From Methylotenera_A sp046594885 (GTDB lineage: Bacteria > Pseudomonadota > Gammaproteobacteria > Burkholderiales > Methylophilaceae), in contig JBKJRD010000014.1 of NCBI GenBank assembly GCA_046594885.1, forward strand, positions 1-64,000: DNA of 64,000 bases, given 5' to 3'. The notes beneath the pieces are model-generated. The model ran no database searches. It was not told the origin of the DNA and saw only the letters and a program-made list of their open reading frames with translations. Below, one piece after another: positions 8,121 through 16,003 of this stretch (the stretch's first letter is position 1; each line of letters opens with the position of its first letter). The position numbers and the translations under genes were made by a program.

Positions 8121-8129
8121 TGTTATAAT
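8121..8129 (+). promoter_or_regulatory. Extended -10 promoter element before the FAD/Fe-S gene
   Basis: TGTTATAAT contains a perfect TATAAT with an upstream TG (extended -10). It is 65 bases ahead of the ATG at 8195, and no convincing -35 hexamer is seen. Confidence 0.45.
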
Positions 8130-8194
8130 TAACTACTCAATTTAGCCAATTTTATCCGTTAAGTTAATTCAATTATTAAGACAAACAACCTTAG

Positions 8195-11100
8195 ATGAAC
8201 GCACCTATTCCAGCCAAACTTTTAGAAGCTGAACCAATTCCCGCAGCGCGCCTGCGCGAAATTCCTTATAACTACACCTCATTTTCAGATCGCGAAATTG
8301 TGGTTCGGTTTTTGGGTGAGGAAATTTGGACTGTTTTAAATGAACTGCGCGGCGAGCGCAAAACTGGCCGCAGTGCGCGCATGTTGTTTGAGGTATTAGG
8401 TGATTTATGGGTAGTCAGTCGTAATCCGTATTTGCAAGATGATTTACTAGATAACCCAAAACGGCGCAAAGCGATTATTGATGCGCTTTACCATCGTATT
8501 AAATCTATTGATGAGCGCAATATAAATGGCGACAGCAGCGGTAATGAAAAAGTACAGAAATTAGTCAATGCTGCAACCAAAGCCATTGAAAAATTTGCAG
8601 AAGACTTTCGTCAAACCTATGATTTGCGCAAGAAAACATTAGCCAAATATAGCAAAATTACGCGCAAAGATAATATTCAGTTTGATGGCCTAGCGCGCGT
8701 TTCTCACGTCACCGATGCCACCGACTGGCGGGTGGAGTATCCGTTTGTAGTGCTTAATCCAGATACTGAAATTGAAATAGCGGCGTTGGTGAAAGCCAGT
8801 ATTGAACTGGGATTAACAGTGATTCCACGCGGGGGCGGAACGGGCTACACAGGCGGTGCAATTCCGCTAACGCCATTGTCTGTGGTCATTAATACTGAAA
8901 AACTAGACCAACACACCGGCGTGCAAATGCGCACATTACCTGGTGTAGCCAGACAGGTAGCAACTATAGAGTGCGGTGCGGGTGTTGTAACGCGGCGTGC
9001 GATGGAAGCAGCAACTGAGGCTGGTTTAGAGTTTGCATGCGATCCCACATCAGCAGATGCCAGTTGTATTGGCGGTAATGTAGCTATGAATGCAGGCGGT
9101 AAAAAAGCTGTGCTATGGGGTACTGCGTTAGATAATTTGGCTTCATACCGCATGGTTACGCCTGATGCGACTTGGATTGAAGTTGAACGTCTAGAGCATA
9201 ACTTGGGCAAGATTCACGATATTGCCATGGCGCGTTTCAAAGTCAGCCGTTTTGATATGGATATGAAAACGCAGCTTGGCGAACCTGAAATTCTAGAAAT
9301 TGCTGGTCCTAGCTTTCGTAAAGTTGGGCTTGGTAAAGACGTTACCGATAAGTTTTTAAGCGGCTTGCCAGGGATTCAAAAAGAGGGTTGTGACGGTTTG
9401 ATTACCAGCGCCACCTTTATTTTGCACCGTATGCCCAAATATGTGCGCACGATTGCACTGGAATTTTTTGGCAATGTGTCTCATGCTGTGCCTGCTATCG
9501 TGGAGATTAAAGACTACTTAGATGCGACTGCCAAAGGCTTGAGTAATGGCCAAGGGCCTGCCGTCATCATGGCAGGTTTAGAGCACATGGATGAGCGCTA
9601 CATTAAAGCCGTTGGCTACGCCACCAAAGCGGCTAGACAGCAACGCCCAAAAATGGTTTTGATTGCGGATATCGCCTCTGATGATGAAAACGCAGTGGGC
9701 GAAGTAGCGTCTGCAATGGTGCGTATGTGTAATGCTAAAAACGGTGAAGGTTTTATTGCAGTTTCAGCAGAGGCACGCAAAAAATTCTGGTTAGATCGCG
9801 CACGCACCGCCGCCATCGCCAAGCATACTAATGCCTTTAAAATCAACGAAGATGTGGTGATTCCGCTACCAAAGCTGGGCGATTATTCTGACGGTATTGA
9901 GCGCATTAATATTGAGCTTTCTATTGATAATAAGCTTAAGTTGGTGGATGCTCTAGAAGCTTTTATGCAGACAGAATTGCCGCTGCAAGCCGATGAAGAT
10001 GGCAATGCGGATGCAGAAATGGTGCATTCTAAGCAGTTAATGGCGTTGCAATTGCTGCGCGACTTGCGTGCAAAATGGCGTTTAATTTTAAATACGTTAG
10101 ATAAGCCAGTAAGCGTATTAGGTGAGCTTGGCAAGCCGTATAGTCAATACGAAAATGTATTCCGCGCAGTGCAATCTTACGATTTACGCATCTCTTGGAA
10201 GCGTGAACTGAAACGCCCGATGGCGGAAATTTTTGCAGGTCGTGAGTATCAAAAAATCTTGGCGCGTTTAGATGAAATTCATAAATCCGTATTGAAAAGC
10301 CGCGTCTTTATTGCCTTGCATATGCATGCGGGCGATGGCAATGTACACACCAATATCCCTGTTAACTCTGACGATTACGGCATGATGAAGCAAGCACATG
10401 ATGCGGTAGACCGCGTGATGGCGCTGGCTAAAGGCTTAAATGGCGTGATTTCTGGTGAGCATGGTATTGGTATTACCAAAATGGAATATTTAGACCAAGC
10501 TACGATTGATAACTTTACCGCTTACAAAAATAAAGTTGACCCAAATGGTCACTTTAATAAAGGTAAATTATTGGCAGGTTCTGGACTTGATAACGCCTAC
10601 ACGCCAAGCTTTGGCTTGTTAGAGCAAGAATCTATCATTATGGAGCAATCTGCCATTGGTGAGATTGCGGATGACATCAGCGATTGTTTACGTTGCGGAA
10701 AATGTAAGCCTGTGTGTACAACGCATGTGCCGCGTGCGAATCTTTTGTACAGCCCGCGTAATAAGATTTTAGCGACATCCCTATTAATTGAAGCTTTTTT
10801 GTACGAAGAACAAACACGTCGCGGTATCTCACTCAAACATTTTGATGAATTCAATGACGTAGCCGACCATTGTACGGTCTGCCATAAATGTTTAAATCCT
10901 TGCCCTGTAGATATTGATTTTGGAGACGTATCTATCAAAATGCGCAATTTCTTGCGTGTGCAAGGTAAAAAACAGTTTAACCCTGGCACTGCTGCGGGCA
11001 TGTGGTTTTTAAATGCCAAAGACCCTGCCACGATAAAGTTTATCCGTACAACCATGATTGGTTGGGGATTTAAAGCGCAAAATATCGCACACTTTATTGC

Positions 11101-12094
11101 AAAAAAATTCGGTTTGCTAAAAGATAAAATTCGTCCACCCGCAACTGTTGGTAAGCCAGAAATCAAAGCGCAGGTCATTCACTTTATCAATAGGCCGATG
11201 CCAAGAAAAATGCAATCTAAAACCTCACGCGCTATGCTAGGTGTAGAAGATAACAGCATGATTCCTGTCATTCGCAATCCGCAAAAAGTAACAGAAGATT
11301 CTGAAGCGGTATTTTACTTTCCAGGTTGTGGCTCAGAGCGCTTGTTTTCAAATGTGGGTTTAGCCACGCAAGCCATGTTGTATGAGGTAGGTGCCATCAC
11401 GGTATTGCCGCCTGGCTATTTGTGTTGCGGCTACCCACAAACATCAGCAGGCAATCACGATAAAGGCCAAGAAATCACCGCAGATAATCGTGTATTGTTC
11501 CACCGCGTGGCTAATACCTTAAATTACTTGGATATTAAAACCGTGATTGTGTCTTGCGGTACCTGTATGGACCAGCTGCAAAAATATGAATTTGAGAAAA
11601 TATTCCCCGGCTGCAGGCTGCTAGATATACACGAATATCTGATGGAAAAAGATATGCGTTTGCAAACAGTGACGGGTACGCGCTACATGTACCACGACCC
11701 ATGCCATAGCCCCATGAAAACCTATAAGCCGATGGAAGTGACTAATAAGTTAATGGGGCAAGATGTGCAATTGAATGACCGCTGTTGTGGTGAAAGCGGC
11801 ACGTTCGCCGCTGCGCGCCCCGATATTGCCACGCAAGTTAAATTCCGTAAGCAAGAAGAGCTAGAAAAAGGCATGCACAAAATGGGGTTGACGGTTGGCA
11901 AGCCTGAAGAAAATGTGAAAATTCTCACCAGTTGCCCAAGCTGCTTACAAGGATTGGCACGCTATGGCGATGATACGGGTATTGAAGCAGATTATATTGT
12001 GGTAGAAATGGCAAAGCATATTCTGGGTGAAAACTGGATGCAAGAGTATGTGGAGCGTGTCAATAATGGTGGCATTGAGAAAGTTTTATTGTAA
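8195..12094 (+). CDS. Giant FAD-linked / Fe-S oxidoreductase (D-lactate dehydrogenase-like)
   Basis: 1299 residues. In order: an N-terminal DUF3683-type domain (about 1-160); a PCMH-type FAD-binding domain with IPRGGGTGYTGGA (about 208-220) and CDPTSADASCIGGNVAMNAGG; an FAD-oxidase C-terminal domain with HMHAGDGNVHTNIP and SGEHGIG; two ferredoxin-like clusters (CLRCGKCKPVC from residue 831, CTVCHKCLNPCP from 893); then CCG-type cysteine-rich repeats (CCGYPQTSAG, CGTCMDQL, CCGESGTFAA, CPSCLQG). It fuses what GlcD and GlcF do as separate subunits. It probably oxidises a 2-hydroxy acid and passes electrons to quinone; substrate unproven. This large form is common in betaproteobacteria. It has its own promoter region. 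Confidence 0.9.
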   Translation: MNAPIPAKLLEAEPIPAARLREIPYNYTSFSDREIVVRFLGEEIWTVLNELRGERKTGRSARMLFEVLGDLWVVSRNPYLQDDLLDNPKRRKAIIDALYHRIKSIDERNINGDSSGNEKVQKLVNAATKAIEKFAEDFRQTYDLRKKTLAKYSKITRKDNIQFDGLARVSHVTDATDWRVEYPFVVLNPDTEIEIAALVKASIELGLTVIPRGGGTGYTGGAIPLTPLSVVINTEKLDQHTGVQMRTLPGVARQVATIECGAGVVTRRAMEAATEAGLEFACDPTSADASCIGGNVAMNAGGKKAVLWGTALDNLASYRMVTPDATWIEVERLEHNLGKIHDIAMARFKVSRFDMDMKTQLGEPEILEIAGPSFRKVGLGKDVTDKFLSGLPGIQKEGCDGLITSATFILHRMPKYVRTIALEFFGNVSHAVPAIVEIKDYLDATAKGLSNGQGPAVIMAGLEHMDERYIKAVGYATKAARQQRPKMVLIADIASDDENAVGEVASAMVRMCNAKNGEGFIAVSAEARKKFWLDRARTAAIAKHTNAFKINEDVVIPLPKLGDYSDGIERINIELSIDNKLKLVDALEAFMQTELPLQADEDGNADAEMVHSKQLMALQLLRDLRAKWRLILNTLDKPVSVLGELGKPYSQYENVFRAVQSYDLRISWKRELKRPMAEIFAGREYQKILARLDEIHKSVLKSRVFIALHMHAGDGNVHTNIPVNSDDYGMMKQAHDAVDRVMALAKGLNGVISGEHGIGITKMEYLDQATIDNFTAYKNKVDPNGHFNKGKLLAGSGLDNAYTPSFGLLEQESIIMEQSAIGEIADDISDCLRCGKCKPVCTTHVPRANLLYSPRNKILATSLLIEAFLYEEQTRRGISLKHFDEFNDVADHCTVCHKCLNPCPVDIDFGDVSIKMRNFLRVQGKKQFNPGTAAGMWFLNAKDPATIKFIRTTMIGWGFKAQNIAHFIAKKFGLLKDKIRPPATVGKPEIKAQVIHFINRPMPRKMQSKTSRAMLGVEDNSMIPVIRNPQKVTEDSEAVFYFPGCGSERLFSNVGLATQAMLYEVGAITVLPPGYLCCGYPQTSAGNHDKGQEITADNRVLFHRVANTLNYLDIKTVIVSCGTCMDQLQKYEFEKIFPGCRLLDIHEYLMEKDMRLQTVTGTRYMYHDPCHSPMKTYKPMEVTNKLMGQDVQLNDRCCGESGTFAAARPDIATQVKFRKQEELEKGMHKMGLTVGKPEENVKILTSCPSCLQGLARYGDDTGIEADYIVVEMAKHILGENWMQEYVERVNNGGIEKVLL

Positions 12095-12314
12095 ATTTGC
12101 GCCTAAATACTGCAATAATTAATCAGTAGAACAGAGGTTTTTCAAGCAGCCTGCAAAGCTTCTGTTAGTAATGCGTTATTAACTACGCCTAAATTCTTAG
12201 ATTTATCTTGTAAGCACAGACTTGCTAAGTGGCTGTTGTGCTTAAAGCGCGCGCGGCGAAAAATGTGCATAAACTATGATGAGTTAACTCGCTTTTTTCT
12301 AGTAAAATCCCAGC

Positions 12315-14264
12315 ATGAAAAACTTTTACGCAACAATGATTCTGTTGCTATTTTTTTGCCAATCGCAGGCAATTCTTGCGGCAACGCTGGTGGGCTGGGC
12401 GGAGATGCCCATGCATACTTATGCACAGGGGCCAACTGCCGGGCAGTTTAATTATGGTGGCGATGTATCAAAAAATAAGCAGGTAGTTCAGGGTTTTTCG
12501 GCTGTATTGCAATCCGATGCAGAAAATCATTTTTATTTTTTAACCGATAATGGTTTTGGAAAGCGAAACAATTCTGCGGATGCGCTGCTTAGGTTGTACG
12601 AGGTGCACCTTGATTTTCGTACAAACCGCCAAAACAGTGATGCGGTAACACCACGGCGTTTTATAAATATTAAAGACCCCGACCGAAAGTTAACTTTCAG
12701 AGTACAGGCGGATTACAGCCATTATTATAATGACCTGCGTAACCCCGCGGTTGATAAAAATATTAGCAAAAATAAGTGGTTAACTGGCGCGGATATAGAC
12801 CCGGAGTCTGTACGTCTGGATAAAAATGGCAGTTTTTGGCTGGGAGATGAGTTTGGGCCATTTCTCATCAAGCTAGACGTAAGCGGCAAAGTGTTGCGCT
12901 CAGAAATTGCTTTACCAGATGTTATATCCGTAGATTACCCCAATGCCAGTACTGCTACTAAAGCGAATCTAGATTCCACCGCTGGCTTTGAAGGCATGGC
13001 AATTAACCCCTCTGGCGATATGCTCTACCCCATGCTGGAAGGCACTGTATTTGGCGACCCAGAAAAAACCTTAAGAATTTACCAATTTGATGTGAACACT
13101 GAGCGATATACAGATGTGCTATATCGCTATCAATTAGACGAACAAGCGACCAGTATTGGCGATTTTTTTGCGGTTAACGACCATGAGTTTTTGGTAGTAG
13201 AACGCAATGCAGCCACAAAACCGGCAGACAAGCCATGGAAGAAAGTTTATCGGATTGATATCAGGCAGATAAATAGTGAAAACTTGCTGCAAAAGCAAGA
13301 GTTGGTTGACCTGATGCAATTGCAAGACCCGTATGATTTGAACAACGATGGCCATTTGACCTACGCCTTTGCTTATTCACACATTGAAAACTTATTAATT
13401 GTGGATAAGGATACCTTGCTGCTTGCTAACGACAACAATTATGCTGGGCGCACCTACTTTATTAAAATTAAGCTAGATAGCGAATTGAATTTAGCCAGTT
13501 TTAGCCAGCCAACTATCCATAAGAATGATTGGTTAAACATTAGACCACAAGCTCTTGGATTTAATTTTGGCGACCATAGTTTGTTTGGCTGGGCGACAGT
13601 GCTGCTGTACTTTGTGTCTGCCATCAGAACCGGCTTTAAAGCCAAGCTTAACTATTACAATAAAGAGAACTGCTACTTCTGGCTAAGCTTAACCGTATTA
13701 TTAATTTTTCTTGGTTTAAATAAGCAGCTAGATTTGCAATCTAACTTAACAGATTGGTTGCGAACATCGGCAAAGCGCCATGGCTGGTACGAGCAGCGCA
13801 GAGCCTATCAATCCTTATTTTTGACCATTACCGGATTGGCTATCCCCATTTTACTGCTTTCCTTACGCGTTTTTTTATATCACTCATGGCAACGCTACAA
13901 ACTCACTTGGGTCGGTATTGTATTACTACTTATTTTTATTACGGTCAGAGCTGCTTCTTTTCATCATGTGGACATTATTTTTTACCAAACAATCGGTAGC
14001 CTTCGCTATTATCAAGCCCTAGAGCTATTGGCGATCAGCCTGATTATTGTAAGTACTTTTTTTGAAAACAAGCAAGTCAACCTTGCGAACAAGTCCTATA
14101 CTGCAACCAATACCATTGTGTATATTGATGCGGAAGGTGATGCGGTTTTTTGCCCCAATTGTGGTCAAAAACCTTTAGCGCAAGCCTTGCCTGGACGCAA
14201 ATTCAAGTGTAAGGCATGCCAGCACATATATGAAATACGTTTTTCGCAGGATTTAACTGATTAG
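12315..14264 (+). CDS. Phytase-like esterase propeller fused to a membrane domain and zinc ribbon
   Basis: 649 residues. A signal peptide (about 1-22) precedes a phytase-like/esterase-like propeller domain (about 23-415), with TDNGFGKR, DPESVRLDKNGSFWLGDEFGP and AGFEGMAINPSG. A C-terminal membrane region with four or five segments follows (about 420-590), containing LGLNKQLDLQ and KRHGWYEQRR. It ends with a zinc-ribbon pair (Cys613/Cys616 and Cys632/Cys635). The topology puts the propeller outside and the ribbon in the cytoplasm if the segments are odd in number. As far as I know, the membrane part is usually seen as a small separate protein, so this is a probable fusion. Function is not known; phosphoester hydrolysis is only suggested by the propeller. 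Confidence 0.75.
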   Translation: MKNFYATMILLLFFCQSQAILAATLVGWAEMPMHTYAQGPTAGQFNYGGDVSKNKQVVQGFSAVLQSDAENHFYFLTDNGFGKRNNSADALLRLYEVHLDFRTNRQNSDAVTPRRFINIKDPDRKLTFRVQADYSHYYNDLRNPAVDKNISKNKWLTGADIDPESVRLDKNGSFWLGDEFGPFLIKLDVSGKVLRSEIALPDVISVDYPNASTATKANLDSTAGFEGMAINPSGDMLYPMLEGTVFGDPEKTLRIYQFDVNTERYTDVLYRYQLDEQATSIGDFFAVNDHEFLVVERNAATKPADKPWKKVYRIDIRQINSENLLQKQELVDLMQLQDPYDLNNDGHLTYAFAYSHIENLLIVDKDTLLLANDNNYAGRTYFIKIKLDSELNLASFSQPTIHKNDWLNIRPQALGFNFGDHSLFGWATVLLYFVSAIRTGFKAKLNYYNKENCYFWLSLTVLLIFLGLNKQLDLQSNLTDWLRTSAKRHGWYEQRRAYQSLFLTITGLAIPILLLSLRVFLYHSWQRYKLTWVGIVLLLIFITVRAASFHHVDIIFYQTIGSLRYYQALELLAISLIIVSTFFENKQVNLANKSYTATNTIVYIDAEGDAVFCPNCGQKPLAQALPGRKFKCKACQHIYEIRFSQDLTD

Positions 14265-14293
14265 CTTTCTGAATTGAAAGTGATGAATATATT

Positions 14294-15310
14294 GTGAATT
14301 TATACCACCTAGCCCAATTTTTATTGTTTCAACTGGATGCCGAAAAAGCACATGATGTGACACTGGCCAGCTTGAAATGGGCTGAAAAAACAAATGCGCT
14401 TAGTTTGTATCCCAAACCACCCATATGTGCGCCTCGCCATGTGATGGGCATTCAGTTTCCTAATCCCGTTGGTTTGGCGGCGGGGTTGGACAAAAACGGC
14501 GCCGTGATTGACGGCATGGCCGCATTGGGGTTTGGTTTTATTGAGATAGGCACCGTCACGCCGCGTCCGCAATCAGGCAACCCCAAGCCTCGTTTGTTTC
14601 GCGTTACGCAAGCGCAGGGTGTGATTAACCGCTTTGGCTTTAATAATTTAGGTGTCGATAATTTAGTTAACAACGTAAAAGCAGCAAAATTTCAGGGCAT
14701 TTTGGGTATTAATATTGGCAAAAATGTGGATACACCTATTGAAAACGCCGTGGATGATTATTTAATTTGTATGCAAAAAGTGTATCAATATGCGAGTTAT
14801 ATCACGGTTAATATTTCGTCACCCAACACTAAAAATTTACGCGCGCTGCAAGAAAAACAAGCGCTATCTAGTTTGCTTGCGCGTTTGAAATTAGAACAAA
14901 GTAAACTAGCGCAACAATATGCTAAATATGTACCCATTACGCTAAAAATCGCGCCCGACTTAAGCCAAGAACAAGTGATTGAAATTGCCGATTTATTAAT
15001 GATACACAGAATAGATGGTGTAATTGCTACCAATACGACGCTGGCGCGCGACGCAATTAAAGGCATGAACAATGCCGACGAAACCGGTGGTTTATCTGGT
15101 GCGCCAGTGCGCAATCAATCTACCATTGTCATTCAACAACTTTCAAAGCAATTGCAAGGTGCGCTGCCGATTATTGGCGTGGGCGGCATTTTGAGCGGCG
15201 CAGATGCAGTTGAAAAAATAACAGCTGGGGCGAGTTTGGTGCAGGTTTACAGTGGTCTGATTTATAAAGGACCTAAGCTGATACATGAAATTTTTGAAAT
15301 ATTAGGATAA
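14294..15310 (+). CDS. pyrD: Dihydroorotate dehydrogenase (quinone), class 2
   Basis: 338 residues. It oxidises dihydroorotate to orotate with FMN and passes electrons to ubiquinone at the inner membrane (fourth step of pyrimidine synthesis). Class 2 marks are the N-terminal amphipathic helix (YHLAQFLLFQLDAEKAHD) and the catalytic-Ser block NISSPNTKNLR. FMN-binding features are seen in GLAAGLDKNG, TGGLSGAPVRNQS and IIGVGGILSG. The start is GTG at 14294, the first codon giving the family N-terminus. It follows the fusion gene by 29 bases. Confidence 0.96.
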   Translation: MNLYHLAQFLLFQLDAEKAHDVTLASLKWAEKTNALSLYPKPPICAPRHVMGIQFPNPVGLAAGLDKNGAVIDGMAALGFGFIEIGTVTPRPQSGNPKPRLFRVTQAQGVINRFGFNNLGVDNLVNNVKAAKFQGILGINIGKNVDTPIENAVDDYLICMQKVYQYASYITVNISSPNTKNLRALQEKQALSSLLARLKLEQSKLAQQYAKYVPITLKIAPDLSQEQVIEIADLLMIHRIDGVIATNTTLARDAIKGMNNADETGGLSGAPVRNQSTIVIQQLSKQLQGALPIIGVGGILSGADAVEKITAGASLVQVYSGLIYKGPKLIHEIFEILG

Positions 15311-15322
15311 TGCAATCAAATA

Positions 15323-15358
15323 CTTAACACTATTTTTTACCTAAAAAATAGTGTTAAG
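15323..15358. repeat. 17-bp perfect inverted repeat after pyrD
   Basis: Arms 15323-15339 and 15342-15358 are exact complements separated by two C, containing CTTAACAC...ATTTTTTA and its mirror. It lies 12 bases after the pyrD stop and 17 before the GST start. No T run follows, so it is not a classical terminator, although an A/T-rich stem could still act in transcript stability. It carries both orientations of the recurring word GTGTTAAGT. Confidence 0.8.
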
Positions 15359-15375
15359 TCGTTTACGTAGGTAAA

Positions 15376-15981
15376 ATGCTGCCCATTCTATATTCATACC
15401 GTCGTTGCCCTTATGCCATGCGCGCCAGACTGGCGATTGATGCTGCTGATATTGCAGTTGAATTACGTGAAATATCGCTACGCGATAAACCAAAACACAT
15501 GTTGCAAGTGTCGCCAAAAGGCACAGTGCCAGTGCTGATACTGCCTAACGGTGCCGTTATTGAGCAAAGTTTAGAGATAATGTGTTGGGCTTTGCAACAC
15601 AATGACCCACAAAATTGGCTAGATGCAGATTTTGGCAAGATGCAGGCGTTAATCGCTAAAAACGATACGTCTTTTAAAAATGCCTTAGATGGTTATAAAT
15701 ATCCTGAGCGCAATTTACACACTCAAATGCATTATCGCCAGCAGGGTGAGATTTTTTTACAGCAACTAGACAGTTTACTCAATGTACATACCTATCTGCT
15801 TAAAGACACCGCCAGCTTGGTTGATATGGCAGTTTTTCCATTTGTGCGCCAGTTTGCGGCGGTTGATTCAGCTTGGTTTGGGGGAGCAAATTATCTCAAG
15901 TTAAAAATTTGGCTTGATGCTTTAGTTAACTCCGCATTATTTGAACGTGTGATGCAAAAACAGCCAACTTACATTGCATAA
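15376..15981 (+). CDS. Glutathione S-transferase family protein
   Basis: 201 residues. The thioredoxin-like N-terminal half starts with LYSYRRCPYAMRARLA, where the CPYA motif carries the likely catalytic Cys of omega/beta-like GSTs. SPKGTVPVL has the conserved cis-Pro, and EQSLEIMCW follows. The C-terminal half is all-helical with SLVDMAVFPFVRQFA. It probably acts in glutathione-dependent thiol transfer; substrate unknown. Its stop codon lies inside the terminator at 15956-15994. Confidence 0.9.
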   Translation: MLPILYSYRRCPYAMRARLAIDAADIAVELREISLRDKPKHMLQVSPKGTVPVLILPNGAVIEQSLEIMCWALQHNDPQNWLDADFGKMQALIAKNDTSFKNALDGYKYPERNLHTQMHYRQQGEIFLQQLDSLLNVHTYLLKDTASLVDMAVFPFVRQFAAVDSAWFGGANYLKLKIWLDALVNSALFERVMQKQPTYIA

Positions 15982-15994
15982 GTTGGCTGTTTTT
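15956..15994. terminator. Bidirectional terminator between GST and clpA
   Basis: A perfect 16-bp stem (15956-15971 with 15979-15994) and a 7-base loop, flanked by A5 and T5, works on either strand. It covers the last codons of the GST gene and lies just past the clpA stop at 16004. Confidence 0.9.
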
Positions 15995-16003
15995 GCATTA
16001 AAG

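Noticed and set aside
12236..12451. 71-codon frame overlapping the start of the propeller fusion gene
   Set aside because: It is in another frame of a clear signal-peptide gene and has no ribosome site.
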